DNA from: Ochromonas danica
Taxonomy: Eukaryota; Sar; Chrysophyceae; Chromulinales; Chromulinaceae
Assembly (NCBI GenBank): GCA_015146655.1
Contig: VKHL01000020.1
Location: forward strand, 1 to 64,000
Length of the DNA stretch: 64,000 bases
Direction of reading: 5' to 3'
Positions 44,818 to 54,411 of this stretch are shown here, one piece after another; positions within the stretch are counted from its first letter, which is position 1, and the number at the start of each line of letters is the position of its first letter. A program made the position numbers and the translations under genes. The notes under the pieces were generated by a model. It had not been told where the DNA came from. It searched no databases and was given only the letters and a program-made list of their open reading frames with translations.

Positions 44818-45603
44818 GGAAGGTGGTTGTGGTTGTGGTTGTTGTTATTTACCTCATGTCCATGTCCTCTCCCTCTCTCTCTTCTCCTGGGCCAGCAGAG
44901 GAGAGAGAAGTAGAGGATAACACGGTGTGCTCTGTCTGTTCCACAAGAGCTCAAGTCGGTGGTACTGTCTGTAGTTGTGGGACACATTGTTATTGCTGTC
45001 GCCGTCGCCATCATTCACTCTTCGTTGTGACGTGTGGACGGTACAGTACTTGTACTCGGTCTCTTTTCACTCAACTTGGCTGATTAGTTGTGGTTCAGTT
45101 ATTCAGCTGTGTTAATTGTAATTCTGCTGTGTCAGTCCCTGTGTGGACCAAGAGCACGACATTGCACAGTCAAGAGTAGTCTAAACGCACGACATCATCT
45201 TCTATTGATTACAAAGCGCTGTTCTCATCTTGCTACTGCACAACCTCTCTGGACAACAACAAGCAAGTAGACTGCTACCATTACTACTACTACTACGACC
45301 AAACTGACGACAACACGCGACTATTGCGTAGACTAATTAAGGAAGAAGAAGAAAAGCAAACTGTCAACTATTGGAAAGAGGGCAAACGGCTTGTATTAGA
45401 AGGGATTCGTGAGAGATGGTCCTGTTGGTGGAGGGACAGTTCGCAACGCCTTTAGCTCACACGGGAAAGCAATTGATTCATCTTCCCTATTGCCTACGAC
45501 ATTGCTGACATATAAGAAGGACCCCAAACTCTCGAAAGCTCTCTAAAGTCAACAAGTCAGCAGTCAGTCAGTCAGCCAGCAGTCAGTGATACAAGGAGAC
45601 AGA
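44818..45603. other. intergenic region, no gene seen
   Basis: A frame continuing through the last transporter intron reads a Cys-rich string (TVCSVCSTRAQVGGTVCS) near 44925-45000, but it lacks a start and a splice context and is probably chance. Short CAGTCAGTCAGTCAGCCAGC repeats lie near 45555-45590, close to the end of the U-box gene. Confidence 0.4.
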
Positions 45604-47097
45604 CTACTCTACCTGGAAGGTGACAGGCCGTACTCTTTCATCTTCGATTAACTCATTCTCTACCATGAAATCGCGCACATAGGGTGGAACTTCTCCATTC
45701 TGTAAGGTCGTGAAGATGATAACGGAGTTGTTGAGGATTCGACCGTGTACTTGCAGGAGCAACCAGCTCCTCATCCTCTCAGCAGGAAGAGGTCCTCCGC
45801 CACGACTCAGGTAGCTCCGTATCTCTTCAATCAAGGTGTTGCACAGAGCAAGGTAGACCATTCTTTTGCCCAGAGAGTAGGCGTTGTCTGGACAGTCGCT
45901 ATCGACCGCATCGCGTAGCGTGCGGAGGGGATAAGGGGCACCTGCTGGCGGGTGGGAGGGACTATTGAGACTTGGTGCTGCAAATGGCGATGCTGCTGGC
46001 ACTAGTGCAGGCGCCGCTTTCGGTGTTCCGCCTGCTTTCCGTCCCTCTGATGAACTTCTGCCTGGACTTCCTCTCCCACTTGCTGCAGTTCCTGCTGCTG
46101 CTATTGTACCTGTCGCTGCCGTGCCAACTCTCTCCTCAGAGATCGTTGGCTTGCTTTCAACCACCAAGGCAGTGCCAGTGTTGCGAGTAGAAGCAGCAGT
46201 CGTCATTCTCCCTCCAACTGCTACTTCTGCTTCGACAGCCTGGGACTGGGAATGTGCCTGTGCCCGAGGTTCTGTCAAGAGTTGAAGCAGCTTCCGAGCA
46301 TCCGTGATAAGGCCATACACGTCGTCTTCCGAGAACTTGGGTCTGAAGCGAATGCTGTGCTTGCTCTTGTTGTTGAGCTCGCGTGCATTGTGCAGCACCT
46401 CGCTCTCTTCCAGGGAGATGACCTTAGCATCATGTAACAAGGTGATGCTCTCATTCAAGGTGATGTTCGAGTTAGTGGTCAACTTGCGTGCAAAGCAGAT
46501 GTTCTTCAGCAAAGACTCCAAGAAAACAACAAGATGTCCAAAATATTGAGTGGAGATCGAGAGCGTCTCTTCTCTCTTCTGTCGAGCGGCGCTCAACTCG
46601 CTCTCTAGGTGTCGCTCAATATCGCTCAGCTCGGTCTCTAGAGCGGACGCTCGAGAGCGTTGCTTCTCATCCCTCATCTCACAATAGAGATTATAGGCCA
46701 ACTCAATACTTCTCATCTCCTCTTCCATAGATTGGAACTTACGCCTATAGACGTTTTCTTTGAACTGCCAGGAGGAGATGGCGTCTTTCAAGTAGCGATT
46801 GTTGTAGAAGATCGTGGAGATCAACTCGCGGGTCATGGGCGAAGGGAAGAAAAAGCCGCCATCGCCTTGGCGTGTTCGGCTGTGAGAAGCGGCATATTCG
46901 ATGTACCGTCTCTCGTAGGAATAGCCATCGGCCGCCACGACGGGGTCGTCGAAGAGCTCACGGGAGAGTGGGCATTGGAACTCGTCTGGAATACCCACTC
47001 GAATTGGCAGCAATTCTTCTTCCCTGACATTCTCATGTGAGTTAATATGAGAGCTAGGTAGACTAGGAGCAGTGTTCGGTCGATTGGAGATGTTCAT
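45604..47097 (-). CDS. U-box E3 ubiquitin ligase-like protein
   Basis: 497 residues, single exon, ATG at 47097. A U-box occupies about residues 34-110: IPDEFQCPLSRELFDDPVVA, then DGYSYERRYIEYA, and after an insert the closing MTRELISTIFYNNRYLKDAI. U-boxes recruit E2 enzymes, so an E3 role is likely. A coiled coil follows (about 115-190). The middle is Ala/Pro/Ser-rich, and the last 110 residues are a helical region (KRMVYLALCNTLIEEIRSYL) with no named domain. The stop codon lies right after a CAG|GTAGAG word that could be a splice donor, so an extra 3' exon cannot be excluded. Confidence 0.88.
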   Translation of the reverse strand: MNISNRPNTAPSLPSSHINSHENVREEELLPIRVGIPDEFQCPLSRELFDDPVVAADGYSYERRYIEYAASHSRTRQGDGGFFFPSPMTRELISTIFYNNRYLKDAISSWQFKENVYRRKFQSMEEEMRSIELAYNLYCEMRDEKQRSRASALETELSDIERHLESELSAARQKREETLSISTQYFGHLVVFLESLLKNICFARKLTTNSNITLNESITLLHDAKVISLEESEVLHNARELNNKSKHSIRFRPKFSEDDVYGLITDARKLLQLLTEPRAQAHSQSQAVEAEVAVGGRMTTAASTRNTGTALVVESKPTISEERVGTAATGTIAAAGTAASGRGSPGRSSSEGRKAGGTPKAAPALVPAASPFAAPSLNSPSHPPAGAPYPLRTLRDAVDSDCPDNAYSLGKRMVYLALCNTLIEEIRSYLSRGGGPLPAERMRSWLLLQVHGRILNNSVIIFTTLQNGEVPPYVRDFMVENELIEDERVRPVTFQVE

Positions 47098-47153
47098 GTT
47101 TTCACCTGTTGGAGAACTTGTTTTGATGCTGTGGCACTGACTAGTCTAGATTT

Positions 47154-47217
47154 GGATATCTGGTCATTTGGATATCTGGTTATTTAGATATCTGGTTATT
47201 TGGATATCTGGCTGTCT
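47154..47217 (+). repeat. four copies of a 16-bp tandem repeat (GGATATCTGGTTATTT)
   Basis: Four units with one or two changes each lie in the divergent spacer between the U-box gene and the hydrolase gene. A looser run of similar words occurs at 18601-18650. Each unit contains the palindrome GATATC, so a binding-site array is possible. Confidence 0.8.
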
Positions 47218-47357
47218 GGTAGTCTAGGGGTGGGGTGACGAGGGGGTACACTGCACCTCGTCACAGTGTCACTACCTCATCACCACCTCATCATCATTAC
47301 CCACTGATTAGCCACTATTGAGTCAGTGCTTATAGTGCCCAGCTAAACCATCATCTC

Positions 47358-48829
47358 ATGATAGCCTTTGGTGCCACCACTGCGGTCTATCTGCAGTACC
47401 AACGCCTTCGCTGGCTGCAGTCCCTGCCACACCTCATCACCCACTACCCCCACCCCCTGCAGCCTCCCTCCCCCACCAGCCAGACCCTGCAGAGCGACAA
47501 CGAGGGTGAGACTGAGGGCGAGGGCGAGGGCGAGGACAGTATCGACGACCCTCCCCCAGCCTATGTCAACCTCTACTGCAATGCCTCCGAGCAGAGTGAG
47601 GACACCCTGTGGTGGCCAAGCCTAGTGCATGACGTCATCCAAACCACAGAGCATGCCATCCATCCCCTCGAAGTCATCGACTACTTCGGACAACTGCAAA
47701 CCGCCTTGTTCAGCATCGGTCGGCATTGCGTTCGATTGGCTAAGGAAGTGCTTGGCATTCGCCGCACCGTCTACCATCGCGAGCTAGTCGTCATGAGTGA
47801 CGAGGGTACCATCGCCTTGGACTGGGTGGGTAGCAGCGGTAGCAGTAGCAGTAGCAGTGGGCATGACAGACCCTTGGTGCTCATGCTGCATGGCATCTGC
47901 GGTGACTCCCAAGCAGAGTACATCTACCACTTCGCAGAGGAGCTCTATGAGACAGGGTATCAACCTGTGGTGATGGTAGCTCGAGGCTGTGGAGGGCTAG
48001 CCATCACCTCGCCTACCCTCTTCGCTGCTACCATTCCCTTCGATCTCTATGAATGTATTCATCACTTGCAAGAACGCTTTGGTTCAGAGCAGAAGATCTT
48101 TGCTATTGGATATTCTCTTGGAGCTGCTAGTTTGTTTCATTATGTAGCACTGTGTAAAGATCGTCGTCCTTCAGGTCTTTCCACGGCCATTTGTGTCTCT
48201 CCTCCTTGGTGCTTCCGACAAACTGTCACACAGCCGACGATCATTGGCACGCTGTGGTCCATTCTCATCTCCTTGCCACTCAAATTGCACTACCTCTCCC
48301 ATGTCAGTGAGTTGAAGAAGATGTCGAAAGAGTTCAACACTATTCATCTCTTTGACATTCTCTTCGGATTCAATACTGCATCCTTTGATCGTGTCTGTCA
48401 TCATACCTATCATAAGATGGATCGCAGTTGTATCACATTGGCAACAGAAGGAAAGGCATCTTGGATAGATCGTGGTCATCGTAGATATCATGATGTCCTG
48501 GACTACTACGAGAGCACGAGTCCATCAGGCATGGTAGGAGATGTGGATACCCCCACATTGGTCATCTCTGCTATCGATGATCCCTTGTGTATTCATGAAT
48601 ACTGTCCTAGACCTCGCTTCTTCAGTCCTCATCTTGTCGTGGTAGGCTTGCCATCCCTTGCTTGCTTCTCTCCGTCTGTCTGTTCTGTCTGTTCTCATCA
48701 TCGTTGCTTGTTGGTATGGTATAGGCCAAGACCTTCTCTGGTGGTCATCTCGCCTTCCCTGATGGTAACTATCTCTACAAAGGATGGACAGATCAAGTCA
48801 TTCATCGTCTTCTTAACCATCAGCGTTGA
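47358..48829 (+). CDS. alpha/beta hydrolase of the EMB8/ABHD1-3 (YheT) type (2 exons)
   Basis: Exons 47358-48641 and 48725-48829 give 462 residues. The start of the fold is RPLVLMLHGICGDSQAEYIY, with the oxyanion region HGI. The nucleophile elbow is GYSLGAAS with Ser near residue 253. The Asp lies in VISAIDDPLCI. The His is in exon 2 in TFSGGHLAFPDG, so the active site is complete only after splicing. Family members are esterases or phospholipases anchored by an N-terminal helix; here MIAFGATTAVYLQYQRLRWL could be a short membrane anchor. A Ser/Gly repeat (about 155-165) is a low-complexity loop. Substrate unknown. Confidence 0.88.
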
Positions 48830-49173
48830 TATGCTAGACTAGTCTAGTGTCTCTTGTTTTAGTGTATAGACTGTAAGTGTTGAATGTGTAACATAGCTAC
48901 TATTAATAAAATACTGTAACAAAGTAGTTTTGATCTGTTGAACACGTTACAAGTTACTGGGAGAGGAGAGAGGGGAGGTAAAGGGGCTGTCACACTGTAC
49001 TCGATTAATATTGTATCTAACACTGTGATGTGTTAGTAGTAAAAGACCATTACTGAGATACCAGCACAAAAATAACAATAACAACAATAACAAAAACAAC
49101 AACAAGAAGATGAAGAATAACATTCAATCATGCAAAAACAAATCAAAATCAACAGAAAGGAATCTGTTGCTGT
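48830..49173. other. convergent intergenic region, nothing recognised
   Basis: Holds the 3' ends of the hydrolase and SLC38-like genes. An AACAATAACAACAATAACAA-type tract lies at 49070-49110. An AATAAAA word at 48906-48911 is a plausible poly(A) signal for the hydrolase. Confidence 0.4.
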
Positions 49174-50697
49174 TTAGATTGCACTGCCAACAAGAACCAG
49201 TGCAAGAATGACCAATCCGAATAAAATGAGTAGTTTAGCAACTCGGCAAAGAACCTGTTCCTCAGGGAAGAGTTTCCAAACACACAACCCGGGCATAAGA
49301 AAGTAAAGAATGCTGCCGGCTACTCCACCCGTGATATTAACCACCATACCAAGACTGTTTTCATTTGGAACGAAGATTTGTAAGAAGATAGCAGCGAGAG
49401 TAATCGTGGTAATGAGAACCAAAGTAGTGATCACGAAGGATCGATCTGATTGCTTCGCGACATCTGTACGAAAGAGCTTCCAGAGTGCAGAACGCATAAT
49501 TACGAAATCACCAGGAATATAGAGGACGAGATGGACAATTAGAGCAGTTTGAAAGACAGCTCCAACAGGACCGCTGAAGTTGGAGACTATATTGGTCTCA
49601 GTCTGGTCAAGGAAGCTTAAGTAACCCACTAGTCCAGTGACCAAACACATCAAAACACCACAACCTGTTGTCTGCATGGCTGCCTTGGTGAAGTGATAAA
49701 CCGTCTTATTCTTCATACCATGGAAGGTATGGAAGATGGCAGTGATATACCCCAAGGCAAAGACGACATCACCAATTGTGGAGATCATCCCAAAGAATGA
49801 TCCCACTACCACTTGATCATGTGTGTTATGCTCGTAGTAGACTCTTTCCACGGGACCTCCCACGACGACCAACAGGACAATCGAGGCAATGACCGCAATG
49901 GAAAGATAGGAGATGATGGCCAAGTGTCCGAAAGAGCGGATCAGACAGAGCGGGACCGTGAAGAAGACGATGGGGAAGACGGTCAGAAAGGCGGGATGGC
50001 AGTACCAATGTGAGGTGGAGCAGGTGCTATAGACGATGGTGTCGATGACCTGTGCAGCCAGGCTGCCAATGATGAGGATGTAGGAGAGCAAGGCGCCAGC
50101 GTTGTTGATGACGATGGAGAGATCTACTACCATGCGGCCATAGGGACCGAGGACCTTCTCAGCCACCTCAGAGTAGTGGTAGATGTTGACCTTCTCAGCT
50201 GCTCGAATGAGCATGTCGACGCCGAAGTAGATCATCACTCCCACGATGAGGTAGGCCCAGAGGGTGACCACCAAGCCAGCCTGGGAGAAGACGTAAGGCT
50301 GCACCACAATGCCCGAGCCGATCATCGTGTTGAGCAGCAGGAAGACGGTGGCGAGGTGGCTGTTCTGGATGACCACAGGCTCTTCCTCTTCATCGGGTAG
50401 GAAGATCCAGGAAGCAGGCAGGCAGCAGCAAATGACAGAGGAAGGGGACGGGGAGGAGGAGGAAGGAGTCTCGTCGCATGGCTCAGGCTTTGTTAGACTG
50501 TCTCCACAGGCCGAGCCGTCCAACTCAAAGGCTTCCTGGACTTCCTGGACGACTTCCTCAACAGCCTCACAATCCACCACAACCTCGTGACAGTGAAGAT
50601 CCACGCTCTGCTTCATAGTATCCATCGTCTTCTTTTCAGTTCTGAGGTAATGAAAATGCACGAACTGTTTTGCATTTTCATCAAAAGATCTCTTCAT
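49174..50697 (-). CDS. amino acid transporter of the AAAP/SLC38 family
   Basis: 507 residues, single exon, ATG at 50697. An acidic, Ser-rich cytosolic N-terminus of about 110 residues is followed by eleven hydrophobic helices, the first reading ATVFLLLNTMIGSGIVVQPY. The NTMIGSGI wording is the helix-1 unwound segment of the AAAP family, where substrate and sometimes Na+ bind. IVINNAGALLSYILIIGSLA in helix 3 also fits. It should move neutral amino acids across the plasma or vacuolar membrane. No introns. A tRNA-Phe gene begins 75 bp upstream of the start codon in the opposite orientation. Confidence 0.9.
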   Translation of the reverse strand: MKRSFDENAKQFVHFHYLRTEKKTMDTMKQSVDLHCHEVVVDCEAVEEVVQEVQEAFELDGSACGDSLTKPEPCDETPSSSSPSPSSVICCCLPASWIFLPDEEEEPVVIQNSHLATVFLLLNTMIGSGIVVQPYVFSQAGLVVTLWAYLIVGVMIYFGVDMLIRAAEKVNIYHYSEVAEKVLGPYGRMVVDLSIVINNAGALLSYILIIGSLAAQVIDTIVYSTCSTSHWYCHPAFLTVFPIVFFTVPLCLIRSFGHLAIISYLSIAVIASIVLLVVVGGPVERVYYEHNTHDQVVVGSFFGMISTIGDVVFALGYITAIFHTFHGMKNKTVYHFTKAAMQTTGCGVLMCLVTGLVGYLSFLDQTETNIVSNFSGPVGAVFQTALIVHLVLYIPGDFVIMRSALWKLFRTDVAKQSDRSFVITTLVLITTITLAAIFLQIFVPNENSLGMVVNITGGVAGSILYFLMPGLCVWKLFPEEQVLCRVAKLLILFGLVILALVLVGSAI

Positions 50698-50771
50698 CCA
50701 AACACTGCATCGTCTTTGTTGCAGTGTACAGTTTCAATGTTATATACTGCAGTATAACACACTACACATGA

Positions 50772-50844
50772 GCCTCGATAGCTCAGTTGGGAGAGCGTAA
50801 GACTGAAGATCTTAAGGTCACTGGTTCGATCCCGGTTCGAGGCA
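50772..50844 (+). tRNA. tRNA-Phe (GAA), copy 1
   Basis: A 73-base cloverleaf: acceptor GCCTCGA pairs with TCGAGGC, D arm GCTC/GAGC, anticodon stem TAAGA/TCTTA with loop CTGAAGA (anticodon GAA), T arm ACTGG/CCGGT with loop TTCGATC, discriminator A. Box A (TAGCTCAGTTGG) and box B (GGTTCGATCCC) are intact. There is no intron and no encoded CCA, as in nuclear eukaryotic tRNAs. A TTTT terminator follows at 50849-50852 or so. Confidence 0.97.
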
Positions 50845-51612
50845 ATCGTTTTGCCGTTCCAAAACACCGTCTAAAAGTTCTCATTTTGCATTGCCAACAA
50901 GTTGGTTTGAAAACTTCAGGACCGGCTAGTTGTGGATACAGACCAATGTCATGCCCACTTGCACCGGCAATAACACGGACAATATGTGGCTTGCCACAAC
51001 GCTTCAGAACCCATTCTTGTCCTTGCTGAAGTTGGTGAAAAGATTGATAGACAGCTCACTGAAGTAGTTGAGTAGCTCGATCAGTGCGCCCTGCCATAAC
51101 ACACACACAGAAGTCACAGCAATCACTCACTCTGTTTGTAATTGCTATTGTTGTTTTCGTTGCTGATAGGAATGGCGGATGATATACTTTTATTGTTGCT
51201 CTCAGAAAGTCTCAACAATGCCACCAGACAAGCTTTGGATCAAGAGTGTTACTCTACAGAATGCTACCGATACTACTAAACGAAACAGAGAACGATATAA
51301 ACTAGATACTGATACAATAACAACCTCGATAGCTAATAATAGCGTGCTACCGCAGCAAACAAGATCTGAATGAAGAAGATGAGAAAATAATACTTGTTTC
51401 CAGAGGATAGAGAGAGATCTTCGACCGAACAGACACAAATATTGAAGCAAGCAATAGCAGAACAACAGATACACGACCACTACCACTATAACAACAATCA
51501 CAACAGAAAGCAAAGCTGTTGCTGCTTACTATAGACCCACATACAGCTCACATAAACAATGATAATAACAATCGGCACAGGACGACATCGTTAAACTAAC
51601 TGTACTTCTTTT
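50845..51612. other. spacer with duplicated 3' flank and an orphan coding-like block
   Basis: From 51181 onward the sequence is the 3' flank of permease copy 1 and is nearly identical to 53997-54411. Between about 50885 and 51095 the minus strand reads like protein in two overlapping frames: GALIELLNYFSELSINLFTN after a possible CAG acceptor, and VLKRCGKPHIVRVIAGASGH. Neither has a start or complete gene structure, so this may be a remnant of a disrupted gene. I do not recognise the family. Confidence 0.4.
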
Positions 51613-53400
51613 CTATTGACTCGAGAAGGCGGTTGCTAAAGGATCAGATGACATGGCTACAGGACAGACATGGCTGTGACATTCTTCCAGATCACCTCCT
51701 AGCCTCACCACTCCACTCACATTTGTGCTGTGTCCTGTGCTATCCAAAGGAAATGACAGCTGGCGCACTTCCTCTTTGAGGGAAGACACGGGGCCTGTTC
51801 GACACAAACTGTCAGCATCGCCCACGTCTCCTCGAGTCGCCACACCTGATCGAAGCGAAGACTCAGCAGAGTGATCCTCCATCCTGTTGCCCCCTGACCG
51901 ACTCGATGTGAGGTAGATAACAGCATAGTTTGGACCGCGCAATAAGGAAACAACCACCCCGCGCAGACCTCTCTTCCCACTCCGTCGATTCCTTCGCGTT
52001 CGTCGACTAAGATTGGCTATATACACTTTGAAGAACCGTGCTTGCTCTTCAGTAGAGAAGCATTGCTTCTTCTGAGCCACAAGGAAGTAGTAGATGATGG
52101 TGAGCACTGTAGAGACCACGAAGAAGGTGGTGGAGACGGTAACTTCCTTGGGGAAGGCAATAAGAGTGACAGCTGTGAAGCCATAGAGGGAGATTGCATA
52201 ACAAGCTCCTACTTTGCCCAAGGGACTGCGAAACTGCCTCTCCATATTACTGAATTTGACCGCATAGATGCAATAGGCAACCATTAGAGAGACATAGACG
52301 GGCAAAGAGCTCATCATGGAGATGGTGAAGAGGATGGAGAGATAGGTCTCATGCCGCGTGTAGAAGAGAATGACCTCCACGCTATAGCTCATCAAAGAGA
52401 CTACGAGCAGAGCTGCCAGAGGGCTTTGATTGGGGCCATAAGTGCGCTTCAACCAGGAAGGAGCCAGACCCGAGCTGGCCATGGCATAGAGCTGCTTGCT
52501 CGAGGCGAACAGAAAGCAATAGGTCGATCCGAGGATGCCAGGGGCGAAGAGCAAAGCAACGTAGCGTTCCTCCACGTGGAAGAGACGTGTCAGGCCCGGA
52601 CTGAGAGGGAACTTGGCAGAGACGAGGTGGGCGGGACCAGGCTGAATGCTGCCCATGATGACCACAATGCTGAGCACCAACACGATCATAGACCCGATAG
52701 ACAGCATCATAGCCTTCGGGACTCTCACTGAAGGGTTCTCGGTATCTTCACAGGTCAAGGTCATGACCTCGATCCCCTTGAAGCACCACCCAGCCACCGC
52801 AAAGTAGCGCAAGAAGACCCTGGGCTCGGGATCGAAATGCGCCTCAGCCGCCATACTCGCCACTCCTACATTGCCAAAGCAGTAGATGAGAATAACGAGA
52901 AGGATCCAGAGAGACATCAAGCCTCCCACTTTCCAGAAGACGCTGCCTCCTATTATCTGGAATGGGATGGCAAAGGCGTAGAAGAAGAACCAATAGACAG
53001 GCTCCAGCCACTCGTCCGTCTGACATGCCAATGTCATGATCCTGCCAAAGGCGACCAAGGAAGCGGAGACAAACATGGTGTACTCCATGGACTCGAAGAA
53101 GCCCACCATGTAGCCCATGAAAGGTCCCAGCACACACCTCACATAGCCATAGGACCCTCCAGAGAAGGGCAAGATCGACGTCATCTCCGCCACACACGAA
53201 GTGAAGCAGATGTAGCCCAAGGCCACCATGCACACACAAAAGAAGAATTCCCAGTAGCCCATGATAAATCCGCTCTGCCAGAAAGTCAGTCCCTTGCCCA
53301 ACACCAGCACTCCAAACAAGTATAATTCCGCAAAGCTGGTTTTATAATGGCGTGCAGAGAGTTTCTGACAAGCACAAGGTGTGTGGTCAGGATTGACCAT
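51613..53400 (-). CDS. APC-superfamily permease, ethanolamine/amino-acid type, copy 1
   Basis: 595 residues, single exon, ATG at 53400. About twelve membrane helices run from residue 25 to 460. Motifs GYWEFFFCVCMVALGYICFT, then EMTSILPFSGGSYGYVRCVL GPFMGY, and CFKGIEVMTLTCEDTENPSV follow the EAT (ethanolamine permease-like) branch of the APC superfamily, with the FSGGSYG segment typical of substrate binding. The hydrophilic tail of about 130 residues has a basic RRTRRNRRSGKRG patch. The C-terminus ends SSDPLATAFSSQ, whereas copy 2 reads the same DNA in another frame after a small length change. Substrate is inferred from family only. Confidence 0.9.
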   Translation of the reverse strand: MVNPDHTPCACQKLSARHYKTSFAELYLFGVLVLGKGLTFWQSGFIMGYWEFFFCVCMVALGYICFTSCVAEMTSILPFSGGSYGYVRCVLGPFMGYMVGFFESMEYTMFVSASLVAFGRIMTLACQTDEWLEPVYWFFFYAFAIPFQIIGGSVFWKVGGLMSLWILLVILIYCFGNVGVASMAAEAHFDPEPRVFLRYFAVAGWCFKGIEVMTLTCEDTENPSVRVPKAMMLSIGSMIVLVLSIVVIMGSIQPGPAHLVSAKFPLSPGLTRLFHVEERYVALLFAPGILGSTYCFLFASSKQLYAMASSGLAPSWLKRTYGPNQSPLAALLVVSLMSYSVEVILFYTRHETYLSILFTISMMSSLPVYVSLMVAYCIYAVKFSNMERQFRSPLGKVGACYAISLYGFTAVTLIAFPKEVTVSTTFFVVSTVLTIIYYFLVAQKKQCFSTEEQARFFKVYIANLSRRTRRNRRSGKRGLRGVVVSLLRGPNYAVIYLTSSRSGGNRMEDHSAESSLRSGVATRGDVGDADSLCRTGPVSSLKEEVRQLSFPLDSTGHSTNVSGVVRLGGDLEECHSHVCPVAMSSDPLATAFSSQ

Positions 53401-54411
53401 GGTTCGTTGCTTTGGAGGATTATTTTAAACAAAAATCGCATCAATTCTTTGATGTACTTGGGAATTATTCACCTTCACAGTGATAAGATACAGCGAACTA
53501 GTTGGTAATTATTCATCAGACTGTGATATGAACTACAGTTGTTTTGTTTGTTTGCAGATGCCAATCAATGACAAACAACAAGACAAAGTCTGGAAGAAGT
53601 GAATCAATCAACGCCAGAACAGAACAAGCAGCAGCAGAAACAACACCCGAAAACGAAAATGGCGACTTTCACACACAAGCGAAAACGCCGTGCTTTCGCT
53701 GTGATCTTAACATGACATCCTAACATGACATGTATGAAAACGAAAAAAATCTCCTCCCACATTTAACTAAATGTTACAAAAAAATATCAAAAAATAGAAG
53801 AGCTCAAGGGCTACAAGAATGCTCATACAAGTTCTCACTCAAATCCAAACAGTAACGATGAAATTAGAACAGGCGACCGAGCAAGACAGAAAAAGAAATT
53901 TGGGGTTTTAGGAAATGTCATGTTAGGATGTCATGTTAAGATCACTGTTTGTATAGTGTTGTTTTGGTTTCTGATATGAATGGTTGAATGGTTGGTGATA
54001 TACTTTTATTGTTGCTCTCAGAAAGTCTCAACAATGCCACCAGACAAGCTTTGGATCAAGAGTGTTACTCTGCAGAATGCTAACGATACTACTAAACGAA
54101 ACAGAGAACGATATAAACTAGATACTGATACAATAACAACCTCGATAGCTAATAATAGCGTGCTACCGCAGCAAACAAGATCTGAATGAAGAAGATGAGA
54201 AAATAATACTTGTTTCCAGAGGATAGAGAGAGATCTTCGACCGAACAGACACAAATATTGAAGCAAGCAATAGCAGAACAACAGATACACGACCACTACC
54301 ACTATAACAACAATCACAACAGAAAGCAAAGCTGTTGCTGCTTACTATAGACCCACATACAGCTCACATAAACAATGATAATAACAATCGGCACAGGACG
54401 ACATCGTTAAA
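53401..54411. other. spacer between the permease copies
   Basis: 53401-53580 is the 5' flank of copy 1, matching 56280-56440. 53581-53996 is unique and holds the inverted-repeat element at 53701-53945. 53997-54411 is the 3' flank of copy 2. No gene other than the duplicated parts is seen. Confidence 0.6.
53701..53945. mobile_element. 245-bp MITE-like element with perfect 31-bp terminal inverted repeats
   Basis: Bases 53701-53731 are the exact reverse complement of 53915-53945. Each terminus begins GTGATCTTAACATGACATCC and contains two direct copies of TAACATGACAT. The interior (183 bp) is AT-rich with no coding frame. No obvious target-site duplication flanks it, and the transposon superfamily cannot be named. 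It is most likely a non-autonomous DNA transposon. It sits about 300 bp upstream of the start codon of permease copy 1 and has no counterpart upstream of copy 2. Confidence 0.8.

Noticed and set aside
50651-50681. Small hairpin TGAAAATGCA...TGCATTTTCA near the SLC38-like start
   Set aside because: It lies inside the first codons of the gene and is short; probably chance.
52837-53325. 162-codon plus-strand frame repeated at 55678-56166
   Set aside because: Antisense to the permease membrane helices; its repetition only reflects the gene duplication.
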